DNA from: Rhizobiaceae bacterium
GTDB lineage: Bacteria; Pseudomonadota; Alphaproteobacteria; Rhizobiales; Rhizobiaceae
Reading direction: 5' to 3'
Length of the DNA: 64,000 bases
Assembly (NCBI GenBank): GCA_023953905.1
Contig: JAMLJA010000003.1
Coordinates: 1 to 64,000, forward strand
In this document: piece by piece, positions 1 through 9,277 of the stretch
How positions within the stretch are numbered: the first letter of the stretch is position 1
Layout of the letters: every line of letters starts with the position of its first letter
The notes under the pieces: model-generated
The model's input: only the letters and a program-made list of their open reading frames with translations
Databases searched by the model: none
Told to the model about the DNA's origin: nothing
Position numbers and translations under genes: made by a program

Positions 1-86
1 TTAAGTTCTCAGGACGGCGCCGTGCCCGCCCGAATCGAGGCATACTGGCTACGCAAATCTTCTATGCGATGAAGGAACAAGCCTGC

Positions 87-1094
87 ATGAGCGTGATGAT
101 GAAGGAAGCCGCTCTTACCGAACAGGAAATGGTCGCCGAAGCCGAACGCGCGCTGGCTGACATTTCGCGCGTGCGTGACGGGGTGGGCAAGGTCATCTTC
201 GGGCAGGAGAGCGTCGTTGAGCGCACGCTTGTCGCATTGCTCGCGGGCGGTCATGCTCTGCTGGTCGGCGTTCCGGGTCTCGCCAAGACGAAACTGGTTG
301 AAACGCTCGGCACGGTGCTGGGGCTCGACGAAAGGCGCATCCAGTTCACGCCCGATCTTATGCCATCCGATATTCTCGGCTCCGAAGTGATGGAACAGGA
401 CGATCACGGCAAGCGCTCGTTCCGCTTCATTCCGGGACCGATCTTCGCGCAATTACTGATGGCCGACGAAATCAACCGCGCCAGTCCGCGCACGCAGTCC
501 GCACTCCTGCAATCCATGCAGGAATATCATGTGACCGTGGCAGGGCATCGGCACGATTTGCCCGCGCCGTTCCATGTGCTTGCGACCCAGAACCCGCTTG
601 AACAGGAAGGCACATATCCGCTGCCGGAAGCTCAGCTCGATCGCTTTTTGATGCAGGTCGACATTCTCTATCCAGAGCTGGATGCCGAACGGCGCATCCT
701 GATCGAAACGACCGGCATTGACGAACAACGCGCGCAGCAGGTTCTGACGGCCGAACGACTCAAGGAAATCCAGCTCTTGATCCGGCGCATGCCTGTTCCC
801 GAAAGCGTGGTGGAAGCGATCCTTGCGCTCGTGCGCGCGGCGCGCCCCGGACAAGGCAATGCGGAAACCGACAAGCACGTGGCGTGGGGCCCCGGTCCAC
901 GCGCCAGCCAGGCGCTGACGCTGTGCGCACGCGCCCGAGCCCTTTATGATGGCCGGCTCGCGCCGTCGGTGGACGATGTGCGGGCGCTGGCCGAACCCGT
1001 TCTGCAGCACCGGATGGCGCTCACCTTCGCCGCGCGCGCAGAAGGCATGAGCGTAAGAGACGTGGTTGCAAGATTGGTCAAGGCAGCAGGCTGA
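87..1094 (+). CDS. MoxR-family AAA+ ATPase
   Basis: MoxR-type AAA+ chaperone ATPase, about 335 aa. Walker A reads GVPGLAKT (about residue 61 from this start) and Walker B LLMADEINRA, followed by the typical SPRTQSALLQSMQE and ATQNPLEQEGTYPLPEAQLDRF (sensor) stretches; the C-terminal lid carries the GPGPRASQAL motif. I chose the ATG at 87 over the in-frame ATG at 69 because an AAGGAA Shine-Dalgarno-like stretch lies about 10 bases before it. It is the first gene of a four-gene operon with DUF58 and two membrane proteins. MoxR ATPases are thought to help mature or activate vWA-domain partners. A homologous operon in Rhizobium leguminosarum has been linked to cell envelope integrity (recalled from the literature); the role here is inferred. 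Confidence 0.93.
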   Translation: MSVMMKEAALTEQEMVAEAERALADISRVRDGVGKVIFGQESVVERTLVALLAGGHALLVGVPGLAKTKLVETLGTVLGLDERRIQFTPDLMPSDILGSEVMEQDDHGKRSFRFIPGPIFAQLLMADEINRASPRTQSALLQSMQEYHVTVAGHRHDLPAPFHVLATQNPLEQEGTYPLPEAQLDRFLMQVDILYPELDAERRILIETTGIDEQRAQQVLTAERLKEIQLLIRRMPVPESVVEAILALVRAARPGQGNAETDKHVAWGPGPRASQALTLCARARALYDGRLAPSVDDVRALAEPVLQHRMALTFAARAEGMSVRDVVARLVKAAG

Positions 1095-1124
1095 CGAGAG
1101 CGTGACGAGGCACCGAAAGAACTG

Positions 1125-2033
1125 ATGGCGCAAATCGGCGAAGCGACGCAACCGGTCGCCACGAGTGACGCGCTCGCTCGTGGACGCATCAGGGCATCGC
1201 TTGTCCCCGACCTTCTGGTCGAAGCGCGCAGGCTCGTGAACACGGTCATTGCCGGCTGGCACGGACGTCGGCGACGGGGAATCGGCGAGAATTTCTGGCA
1301 GTTCCGCCCCTATGTCGACGGCGAGGCGATGTCGCGCATCGACTGGCGGCGCTCGGCGCGCGACGATCATACCTATGTGCGCGATCGGGAATGGGAGGCG
1401 GCCCATACTGTCTGGCTTTGGGCCGACACGTCCAGGTCGATGCTGTTCAAGTCCGGAACGGCAACCGTTTCAAAAGAATCGCGCGCATTGGTCCTTACTC
1501 TGGCGATGGCCGAATTGCTGTCGCGCAGCGGCGAACGCATCGGCTGGCCGGGGTTGACGGATCCGTTTTCGGCCCGCAACGGCGCGGAGCGACTGGCTTC
1601 ACAGATTGCGCATATGGAGGCCATGTCCGCACGACCGGACTTTGCATCCGTCCGAAGGTTTTCCGATATCGTGCTGGCTGGCGACTTTCTCGATCCGGTC
1701 GAAGAGACAAAGGAATGGCTCGACATGCTTGCGCGGCGTGGCGTCCGTGCGCATCTGATCGAGATTGCGGACCCGGCCGAAGAGACATTCCCATATGCAG
1801 GCCGGACAGAATTTGCGGATCCTGAAACCGGGGAAAAGCTGACCGCTGGCCGTTCGGAGCAACTCGGAGAGAGCTACCGCGCGATCTACACGGCCCGCCG
1901 CGACGAACTCGCAAGCTGGTGCCGGCATCATGGCTGGAGCTATACGGTCAATCACACCGACAGGCCGGCTTCCGACGCGCTGGTCCGACTGCATCTCGCG
2001 CTCAGCACTCATGTGGGGGCGGGTCCCATATGA
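1125..2033 (+). CDS. DUF58 domain protein (MoxR partner)
   Basis: 302 aa DUF58 protein. The family signature is visible as DGEAMSRIDWRRSARDD, followed by YVRDREWE and a vWA-like strand HTVWLWADTSRSM with a MIDAS-like DxSxS arrangement. No membrane segment is evident, so it is probably cytoplasmic. It starts 30 bases after moxR and its stop overlaps the next ATG (ATGA at 2030-2033), so the two downstream products are translationally coupled. DUF58 proteins almost always accompany MoxR ATPases and are presumed clients or adaptors; no enzymatic activity can be claimed. Confidence 0.9.
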   Translation: MAQIGEATQPVATSDALARGRIRASLVPDLLVEARRLVNTVIAGWHGRRRRGIGENFWQFRPYVDGEAMSRIDWRRSARDDHTYVRDREWEAAHTVWLWADTSRSMLFKSGTATVSKESRALVLTLAMAELLSRSGERIGWPGLTDPFSARNGAERLASQIAHMEAMSARPDFASVRRFSDIVLAGDFLDPVEETKEWLDMLARRGVRAHLIEIADPAEETFPYAGRTEFADPETGEKLTAGRSEQLGESYRAIYTARRDELASWCRHHGWSYTVNHTDRPASDALVRLHLALSTHVGAGPI

Positions 2034-4861
2034 GCTGGCTTCCTCTCTCTTTCGGAGCGCCGATGATGCTGGTGGGCCTGCTGGCGCTGCCGGTCATCTG
2101 GTGGCTGTTGCGCCTGACCCCGCCGCGACCGCAGCGTGAAATATTTCCCCCGCTCAGGATATTGTCGCGGGTTCTCAAGAATGAAGAAACGCCACATCAG
2201 AGCCCGTGGTGGCTGACGTTGCTCAGACTGCTGATGGCAGCGCTCGTCATTTTTGCCCTTGCAGATCCGGTATTCAATCCGCGCGAGAAACTGTCGACCG
2301 GCGGCGGCCCGCTTGCACTTGTCATCGACAATGGCTGGGCGAGCGCGACAGATTGGGAGCGCAGGATTGCTACGGCCGAGCGGCTCGTCGCCGATGCCGA
2401 GACCAATCAGGCGCCCGTCGTGCTCGCCTTCACGACGGACAAGCCGAACGCCGATATCGGTCCGTTCGAGGCAGCTGACGCCCGCGCCCGGCTTCAGGCC
2501 GCGGAGCCCCATCCAGTACCAACGGATCGGCCGACTGCACTGGCGCGCGTTGCGGGTGAGCTCGATCAGTTGCCCGGCGCGAATATCGCGCTGCTGATGG
2601 ATGGGCTGGCCGCACCCAATGATGAGACTGCGTTCACTGCTTTGCTGTCAAAAAAGCCAGCGGCCGTATTCTGGGCGACACCAGATCAACTTGATCCTGT
2701 TGGACTGACGGCTGCCGACAACGAGATCGACGGGTTTTCAGTGTCTCTGGTGCGCCCGTCCGCTGACGCCGGCCCCCGGCAGGTCACAATTGGCGCCTTT
2801 GACGACAAGGGTCGACGGATCGCTGACGCCTCGGCAGCTTTCCAACCTGGCCAGAACACCGCTGTCGCGCGCCTCACCGTGCCATTCGAATTGCGCAACG
2901 ACTTCGCCGCGATCAGCGTGGACGGACAGCCACAGGCTGCTGCGGTCCGCGTGCTTGACGACAGTTCGAAGCGGCGCAGGGTTGGTCTGCTCTCGCAGTC
3001 GGAGGCGGATCAGGACCAGCCTCTTCTTTCGCCGCTCTACTATATCCGCCGAGCCATGCGGCCCTTTGCCGATCTGGTGGAACCCCAAAGCGCAGATCTT
3101 GCACAGGCGATACCTCAGCTTCTCGAACAGAAACCCGCAATGATCATTATGGCCGATGTCGGCATCATCCCTGACGCCGCGCGCCAGAGCCTGATCGACT
3201 GGCTGCGCGATGGCGGTACGCTGGTGCGCTTCGCTGGATCGCATCTCGCAGCGGCCGGAAGCGACGAGGAACTGCTCCCCGTTTTGTTGCGAACAGGCGA
3301 GCGTTCTCTGGGCGGAGCAATGTCCTGGACCGAACCCCAGATCGTGTCCGATTTCCCGGCGAACGGCCCCTTCGCTGATCTCACGCCACCCAATGAGGTC
3401 ACCGTCACCCGACAGGTTCTGGCTGAACCCACGCCGGATCTCGCCGAACGCACATGGGCCAATCTTGCTGATGGGACACCTCTCGTCACAGGGGCTCGTC
3501 GGGGCAAGGGCACGCTTGTCCTGTTTCACGTCACCCCCGAGGCGACATGGTCGAACCTCCCGATTTCCGGGACATTCGTGGAGATGCTTCGCCGTATCGT
3601 GCAGCTGTCGCGCAATCAGGGTGTGCTGACCACAGCGACAGACGCTGCGCCGCAAAGTCTGCCGCCATATCGCCTGATCGCCGCCAATGGCGCGCTGGTG
3701 CCGCCCAATGGCGACGCCAAACCGCTTGTCGCGGATGGCACCGCACAACCAGTCACGATCGAGAATCCGCCCGGTTTGTATGGCTCCGAAGAAGGGGTGC
3801 AGGCACATAATCTGCTGGTCCGGGACCAGACGCTTGATGCGATCCAGCGGCCTCAGGACGTCGCCATGACGAATGTCACCTATGCCTTCGACGAGTCCCG
3901 GCCCCTCAAGGGCGCACTGGTCGCGGCAGCACTTCTTCTGATGGTTCTCGACACGATGACCGTGCTCTGGATGAGCGGGCGCTTTGCGCGCAGACGCGGG
4001 CGCCGACAGGCCGCCAGCGCCAGCGGCATCGCCGTATCTCTGCTCCTTGCCGTAGGCTTGTCGGTTTACGCGCCCGCTAAACTTCACGCTCAGGATAGCC
4101 GGCCCGGCGACACCGAAGCAATCGAAGCCATATCCACAACCCGGCTCGCCTATGTCGTGACGGGCGTTCCCGGTGTCGATTCCATCAGCAGGGCTGGGCT
4201 GACTGGTCTCACCCAGTTCCTGACGGACAAGACGGCGCTTGAGCCTGGTCCACCTGTCGGGCTGGACATCGCGACGGACGAGTTGTCGTTTTACCCGATC
4301 ATCTATTGGCCGATTGATCCGGCTGCGGCCTTGCCTTCACAGGCCGCGATCGCGCGCATCGACGCCTATATGCGCGAAGGGGGAACCGTCCTTTTCGACA
4401 CGCGCGACCAGTTTTCGACCGACATAGCCGCAAGCGGCTCGGTCAGCCCCTCCACTGAACGGCTGCGCGACATTCTTGCCAATCTCAATGTGCCGCCTCT
4501 CGAACCGGTGCCAGCCGATCACGTGCTGACCAAGACGTTCTTCATCCTCAACGATTTTCCAGGTCGTTTTAACGGAGGACCTCTCTGGGTCGAGGCGTCG
4601 CTCAATGCGGAGAATACCGACAACCGACCGGTGCGAACCGGCGACGGCGTTTCGCCGATCATGATCACCGCAAATGATTTTGCCGGCGCATGGGCGATCG
4701 ATGCCAATGGCGATCCGTTGTTGCCGACAGTGCCCGCCGATCCGATGCAACGCATCTACGCGCTGCGCACAGGTGTCAACATTGTCATGTACATGCTGAC
4801 CGGCAACTACAAATCCGATCAGGTGCATGTGCCTGTGCTTCTGGAAAGGCTGGGGCAGTAG
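2030..4861 (+). CDS. BatA-like N-terminal / DUF4159 membrane protein
   Basis: 943 aa membrane protein. The N terminus (MSWLPLSFGAPMMLVGLLAL...) is the BatA-type 'aerotolerance regulator' membrane region, with one segment at about residues 10-25 and a second near 60-80. A vWA-like region follows (ALVIDNGWASATDW). Two hydrophobic stretches lie near residues 630-690, and the last roughly 220 residues match a DUF4159 domain (REGGTVLFDTRDQF, then GPLWVEA). The open frame extends upstream to 1919, but the ATG at 2030 overlapping the DUF58 stop gives the expected membrane N terminus. It probably displays large periplasmic domains and works with the MoxR/DUF58 pair; substrate unknown. Confidence 0.87.
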   Translation: MSWLPLSFGAPMMLVGLLALPVIWWLLRLTPPRPQREIFPPLRILSRVLKNEETPHQSPWWLTLLRLLMAALVIFALADPVFNPREKLSTGGGPLALVIDNGWASATDWERRIATAERLVADAETNQAPVVLAFTTDKPNADIGPFEAADARARLQAAEPHPVPTDRPTALARVAGELDQLPGANIALLMDGLAAPNDETAFTALLSKKPAAVFWATPDQLDPVGLTAADNEIDGFSVSLVRPSADAGPRQVTIGAFDDKGRRIADASAAFQPGQNTAVARLTVPFELRNDFAAISVDGQPQAAAVRVLDDSSKRRRVGLLSQSEADQDQPLLSPLYYIRRAMRPFADLVEPQSADLAQAIPQLLEQKPAMIIMADVGIIPDAARQSLIDWLRDGGTLVRFAGSHLAAAGSDEELLPVLLRTGERSLGGAMSWTEPQIVSDFPANGPFADLTPPNEVTVTRQVLAEPTPDLAERTWANLADGTPLVTGARRGKGTLVLFHVTPEATWSNLPISGTFVEMLRRIVQLSRNQGVLTTATDAAPQSLPPYRLIAANGALVPPNGDAKPLVADGTAQPVTIENPPGLYGSEEGVQAHNLLVRDQTLDAIQRPQDVAMTNVTYAFDESRPLKGALVAAALLLMVLDTMTVLWMSGRFARRRGRRQAASASGIAVSLLLAVGLSVYAPAKLHAQDSRPGDTEAIEAISTTRLAYVVTGVPGVDSISRAGLTGLTQFLTDKTALEPGPPVGLDIATDELSFYPIIYWPIDPAAALPSQAAIARIDAYMREGGTVLFDTRDQFSTDIAASGSVSPSTERLRDILANLNVPPLEPVPADHVLTKTFFILNDFPGRFNGGPLWVEASLNAENTDNRPVRTGDGVSPIMITANDFAGAWAIDANGDPLLPTVPADPMQRIYALRTGVNIVMYMLTGNYKSDQVHVPVLLERLGQ

Positions 4862-4862
4862 C

Positions 4863-6926
4863 GTGAACTGGTCGATCTCCTTCGAACCACTACTGTCGTG
4901 GACATGGCTTGCAATCGTGCTCGCGCCGATCATTCTGGTCGCGGCTGTCGGAATCTGGTTCCGGCAACGTGGCGGGCTGTTTCGTCTCGCAGCACTCGTC
5001 GCTCTGGCAGCGGCATTGCTCAACCCGGTCTTGCTGGACGAGTTGCGCGAGCCGCTCAAAAGCGTGGTCGCGATCATCGTCGACCGCAGCCAAAGCCAGG
5101 AAATTCGCGATCGCACCTCCGAGACCGATCAGGCGCTTGCGGGATTGCAGGAACGGCTCGCCCGCTTCAAGGACTTCGAAGTGCGCGTGGTTGAAACAGG
5201 GCGGGCCGCATCAGCCGATGAGCGCGCTGAAACGCGTCTCTTCGGTGCACTCGACGGCGCCTTTCGCGACGTGGCGCCCTCGCGTGTTGCCGGTGCTATC
5301 ATGATCACCGACGGTCAGGTGCATGACATCCCGTCAACGCCCGCCTTCAACGCGCCGCTGCATGCCCTGATCACCGGCAAGGAAGGCGAACGCGACCGCC
5401 GCATCCGGTTCGAGAAGGCGCCCCGGTTTGGCATCGTGGGCAAACCGCTCGACCTGACATATCGGGTGCTCGACACCGGCAGCAGAGGCGGTGCCGTCAA
5501 TGTTCGCGTTTCCGTCAACGGTCAGCAGATCGCACTCGATACCGCGCTGGTCGGTCAGGAAATGCCGCTCCAGCTCGATATTCCGAATGCCGGTCAGAAC
5601 ATCATCGAGCTGTCAATCGACAGGCTGGACGGCGAACTGACCGACATCAACAATCATGCAATTGCGATTGTCGATGGCATTCGCGAGAACCTTCGTGTGC
5701 TGCTGGTTTCCGGCGAACCGCATGCGGGCGAGCGCACGTGGAGAAATCTGCTGAAATCCGATGCTTCAGTCGATCTTGTCCATTTCACCATTCTGCGTCC
5801 TCCGGAAAAGCAGGACGGCACGCCGATCAATGAACTGTCGCTGATCGCCTTTCCGACGCGTGAATTGTTCGTCGAAAGGATCAACGACTTCGACTTGATC
5901 ATTTTCGACCGCTATCAGCATCGCGACGTGCTGCCGATCCTCTATTACGACTATATTGCGGAGTATGTGGAAAATGGCGGCGCGCTTCTGATCGCCGCGG
6001 GTCCCGAATATGCGGGCGAAGCATCGATCGCGCGAACCCCGTTGATGGCGGCCCTCCCCGCACTTCCGACAGGCGAAGTGATCGAACAGGGATTCTATCC
6101 GCGCCTGACCGATCTCGGCAAACGCCACCCCGTCACGCGCGGTCTGGATGGCTCAACCAGCGAACCGCCTCACTGGAGCAGGTGGTTCCGGCTGATCGGC
6201 ATCGACAAACCGGAAGGTGAAACAGTGATGAAAGGTCCTGACGACCGGCCTTTGCTGGTTCTCGACCGAAAGGGAGAAGGTCGTGTCGGGATGTTTCTGT
6301 CGGATCAGGGCTGGCTATGGGCGCGCGGCTTCGAGGGAGGCGGACCTCATGTCTCCCTCTACCGCAGGATCGCGCACTGGTTGATGAAGGAGCCGGAACT
6401 CGAGGAAGAGCGGCTTACGGCTGCAGGGCGCGGCATGACGCTGGATATCAATCGCCAGACGATGAGTGACGACCCAGGACCAGCGCAGATCATCACACCC
6501 TCGGGCAAGACGATGACGGTGATGCTGTCTGCCGCCTCCGACGGGATCTTCAATGGCAGCGTGGAGACGGATGAGATCGGCCTCTACCAGGTGGCGAATG
6601 GCGATCTGACGACGCTGGCCCATGTGGGGCCGGTCAACGCGCCTGAGTTTGCCGACACCGTTTCCACGGAGAATTTGTTGCGCGGACCGACAAACGCCAC
6701 GGGCGGTAGCGTTCACAGGATCGAGGGTACAACCGGAATCAGTCTTCCGGGCATCGTGCCCGTGCGTGAAACGTCGGCAGCATCGGGCCGAGACTGGATC
6801 GGCCTGCGAACCACCGACGACAGCGTCTTGAAGGCCGTAACGCGCATACCGCTGTTCGGGGGCTTCTTCGGCCTCGCCCTTCTGCTTCTGGCGATGGGAT
6901 CCATGTGGTACCGTGAAGGCCGCTAG
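4863..6926 (+). CDS. large membrane protein, MoxR-operon fourth gene
   Basis: 687 aa, GTG start one base after the previous stop. Two membrane segments lie near the N terminus (residues about 10-55). A vWA-like strand follows (SVVAIIVDRSQSQEIRDR), then a long soluble part containing a glutamine-amidotransferase-like section (RVLLVSGEPHAGERTW, then ALLIAAGPEYAG). A single C-terminal membrane helix (FFGLALLLLAMGSMWY) ends the protein. This is the usual last member of the alphaproteobacterial moxR-DUF58-DUF4159 operon. The upstream ATG at 4827 overlaps the previous gene and gives no hydrophobic start, so GTG 4863 is preferred. Function unknown; an envelope role is inferred from homologous operons. 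Confidence 0.86.
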   Translation: MNWSISFEPLLSWTWLAIVLAPIILVAAVGIWFRQRGGLFRLAALVALAAALLNPVLLDELREPLKSVVAIIVDRSQSQEIRDRTSETDQALAGLQERLARFKDFEVRVVETGRAASADERAETRLFGALDGAFRDVAPSRVAGAIMITDGQVHDIPSTPAFNAPLHALITGKEGERDRRIRFEKAPRFGIVGKPLDLTYRVLDTGSRGGAVNVRVSVNGQQIALDTALVGQEMPLQLDIPNAGQNIIELSIDRLDGELTDINNHAIAIVDGIRENLRVLLVSGEPHAGERTWRNLLKSDASVDLVHFTILRPPEKQDGTPINELSLIAFPTRELFVERINDFDLIIFDRYQHRDVLPILYYDYIAEYVENGGALLIAAGPEYAGEASIARTPLMAALPALPTGEVIEQGFYPRLTDLGKRHPVTRGLDGSTSEPPHWSRWFRLIGIDKPEGETVMKGPDDRPLLVLDRKGEGRVGMFLSDQGWLWARGFEGGGPHVSLYRRIAHWLMKEPELEEERLTAAGRGMTLDINRQTMSDDPGPAQIITPSGKTMTVMLSAASDGIFNGSVETDEIGLYQVANGDLTTLAHVGPVNAPEFADTVSTENLLRGPTNATGGSVHRIEGTTGISLPGIVPVRETSAASGRDWIGLRTTDDSVLKAVTRIPLFGGFFGLALLLLAMGSMWYREGR

Positions 6927-7436
6927 TCAGCGCATCCGGTCTTCGTGATCGATCATGCCGGTCAGTCTGGCCACGGCACCTGGTGTGATTTCCACGGCGA
7001 GCACGCGGTCGAGATCGACTGGCCTTGGCATGCTGACTTGTCCGCGTGGAATTCGCTTGAAACCGAGCGGCCCATAATAGGGTTCGTCACCGACAAGTAT
7101 CACCGCCGGCCATCCCTGCTGCGCCGCAGCTTCGACGGCAAGTTTTACCAGATGTCGTCCTATGCCGAGATTCTTGTGCGCCGGTTTGACGGCGAGCGGG
7201 CCAAGCATCAGTCCTCTGCCCTCGCCCGCGGCAACGCGGGTCATCTTTACCGACGCTATGACCTCGCCCTGACGCACCGCGACAAAAGAGAGCGCGCGCT
7301 CATGCGGTCCCCCCTCGCGAATCTTGTAGGCGGCGCGCGTAAAGCGACCAGGTCCAAAGGCCTCGGCGTTGATCGCCTCGATCTCGGTTTCATGTGCCGG
7401 TTCTTCCGGCAGAAAAGTAACGTCGGCAAAGGTCAT
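6927..7436 (-). CDS. GNAT family N-acetyltransferase
   Basis: 169 aa acetyltransferase of the GNAT fold. Visible are the core strand MLGPLAVKPAHKNLGIGRHLV with the acetyl-CoA pyrophosphate-binding motif (here NLGIGRHL) and the later VILVGDEPYYGPLGFKR typical of YhbS-like enzymes. The frame is open up to 7613, but family similarity begins at MTFADVTFLP, so the ATG at 7436 is chosen. Its stop is directly adjacent to the stop of the convergent membrane protein gene. Substrate not predictable. Confidence 0.88.
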   Translation of the reverse strand: MTFADVTFLPEEPAHETEIEAINAEAFGPGRFTRAAYKIREGGPHERALSFVAVRQGEVIASVKMTRVAAGEGRGLMLGPLAVKPAHKNLGIGRHLVKLAVEAAAQQGWPAVILVGDEPYYGPLGFKRIPRGQVSMPRPVDLDRVLAVEITPGAVARLTGMIDHEDRMR

Positions 7437-7703
7437 CGTCTCTGGTCCGCAAGTCGAGAAAAGTGCCGCAAAGCGGCAGTCGCCAATTTCGCGCCTCAGG
7501 CGCGGGCGTCCTTTCGTCGTCGCACAATGCGGATCTTTCTGGAGACGGTATTCATCGGACGAGCCCGCTAGCATCATTTCGACGGGTCGTCCATGCGAAT
7601 TTCGATGGGCCACCGTTTCCGATCCTAGAACGCTGCGTTCTGACCGAATTGTTTCACATCCCGCCTCAGTGACCTAAGTGATAGGAAACGAAAGGATATT
7701 GCG

Positions 7704-8693
7704 ATGGGATTGCTCGTAGACGGGAAGTGGCAGGACAAGTGGTACGATACCAAGAGCACTGGCGGAAAGTTCGAGCGCTCCGCATCTCGGTTTCGTAACT
7801 GGGTGACGCGGGATGGCTCGGCTGGTCCGAGCGGCGAAAATGGTTTCAAGGCGGAGGTCGGGCGGTATCATCTCTATGTCTCGCTTGCCTGTCCCTGGGC
7901 GCACCGCACGCTGATTTTCCGCAAGCTTAAGAAGCTGGAGGACGTAATAACCGTTTCAATCGTCCATCACCACATGGGCGAGAATGGCTGGACCTTCCTT
8001 GAGGAAGACGGCGCTACGGGTGACACGCTCTACGGTTTGAAGTTCCTCCATCAGATCTACACCAAGGCCGATCCTGGCTATTCAGGGCGCGTCACGGTTC
8101 CTGTCCTGTGGGACAAGCAGCGCGAAACCGTGGTGTCCAACGAATCCGCGGAAATCATCCGGATGCTCAACTCGGCCTTTGACGAGTTTGGTGATGCCCG
8201 CGTCGATTTCTATCCGAATGCGCTTCGCGATGACATCGACGAGATCAACGATCTGGTCTACGCGAATGTGAACAATGGCGTGTACAGAGCTGGTTTCGCG
8301 ACGAAGCAGTCAGCCTATGAGGAAGCGTTCGCTTCTCTCTTCGAGACATTGGACAAACTCGAGGATCGTCTGTCCGGTCACAGATACCTGACCGGTCCGC
8401 GGATAACTGAGGCAGACTGGCGGCTTTTCACGACGCTCGTGCGCTTTGATCCGGTCTATGTCGGGCATTTCAAATGCAATCTCAGGCGCATTGCCGACTA
8501 CCCGAACCTCTCCAACTACCTGCGCGATCTCTTTCAGGTGCCGGGAGTTTCGGAGACAGTGAACCTGCTGCACATCAAGCACCACTATTACGGCAGCCAC
8601 CCGACCATCAATCCGACCGGCATCGTTCCCGTCGGGCCAGAGATCGACTTCTCGCTCCCGCATGACAGGGCACGATTCGATACTGCCGGCTAG
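7704..8693 (+). CDS. glutathionyl-hydroquinone reductase (YqjG/ECM4-type GST)
   Basis: 329 aa xi-class glutathione transferase. The catalytic Cys63-Pro-Trp motif is seen in SLACPWAHRTLIF, followed by the family stretch HHHMGENGWTF. The thioredoxin-like half contains RVTVPVLWD and VSNESAEIIRML, and the C-terminal helical half contains YLTGPRITEADWRLFTTLVRFDPVY. Such enzymes reduce glutathionyl-hydroquinones and glutathionylated aromatics with GSH in the cytoplasm. AAAGGA eight bases before the ATG supports the start. It is monocistronic, divergent from the GNAT gene. Confidence 0.93.
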   Translation: MGLLVDGKWQDKWYDTKSTGGKFERSASRFRNWVTRDGSAGPSGENGFKAEVGRYHLYVSLACPWAHRTLIFRKLKKLEDVITVSIVHHHMGENGWTFLEEDGATGDTLYGLKFLHQIYTKADPGYSGRVTVPVLWDKQRETVVSNESAEIIRMLNSAFDEFGDARVDFYPNALRDDIDEINDLVYANVNNGVYRAGFATKQSAYEEAFASLFETLDKLEDRLSGHRYLTGPRITEADWRLFTTLVRFDPVYVGHFKCNLRRIADYPNLSNYLRDLFQVPGVSETVNLLHIKHHYYGSHPTINPTGIVPVGPEIDFSLPHDRARFDTAG

Positions 8694-8703
8694 GAAAAGG
8701 CTA

Positions 8704-9192
8704 TCACCAGAAGGGTGATTGCGGCGCCCCGAAGATCGCTTCGTTAATGCGACGGCGCGTGCCGCTCGTCGTATCCTTCGGGAATTTGCCGATCTCGAAA
8801 AACTCCGCTTCCGCAATCTCGCGGTTCGGAACGATCGGCGCGGTTTGGTGAAAGTCGGTGACCAGATAGACACCGACATGATCGCGCCGGCTGGCATGCC
8901 GGTTGAAATGGACCGACATCAGCTTTGGCGGGGCGGAAATCTCGATATTGCCTTCCTCGCGCAGTTCCCGCGTCAGTGCCTCGAGCATCGTCTCGCCGGG
9001 CTCAACCCCACCTCCCGGTATCTGCCAGCCCGGCACATAGGTATGCCTGATCAGCAGCACTGCGTTGCGTGCGCGGTCGTAAACCACGCCGCGTGCGCCA
9101 AGTGTCATGGGACGACGCAGCAGAAAAAGCAGGTGAAAAAGCCGCGCGCGAAACCTCGGCCAGCCAAACGGTCTAGACAGATCGTCGAGCAC
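8704..9192 (-). CDS. NUDIX hydrolase
   Basis: 162 aa NUDIX protein with GTG start. The Nudix box is complete: GGGVEPGETMLEALTREL followed by REEG fits GX5EX7REUXEEXGU. The N terminus is basic and slightly hydrophobic (RARLFHLLFLLRRPM), which may associate with the membrane or be part of a longer start. The substrate (nucleoside diphosphate derivative) is not predictable. It is convergent with the glutathionyl-hydroquinone reductase gene and divergent from the phosphoesterase gene. Confidence 0.9.
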   Translation of the reverse strand: MLDDLSRPFGWPRFRARLFHLLFLLRRPMTLGARGVVYDRARNAVLLIRHTYVPGWQIPGGGVEPGETMLEALTRELREEGNIEISAPPKLMSVHFNRHASRRDHVGVYLVTDFHQTAPIVPNREIAEAEFFEIGKFPKDTTSGTRRRINEAIFGAPQSPFW

Positions 9193-9277
9193 GTCTTCGC
9201 GCGAATCGTCGTCAGATGACGTGGAAGTCGCAATACCGGTTCTGGTCAGTGTCCATCTCCTGCCTTAGAAAGTCGGG

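Noticed and set aside
2738..4087. 449-codon minus-strand frame opposite the BatA/DUF4159 gene
   Set aside because: Cys/His/Arg-rich shadow translation without any recognisable motif; the plus-strand gene fits its family throughout.
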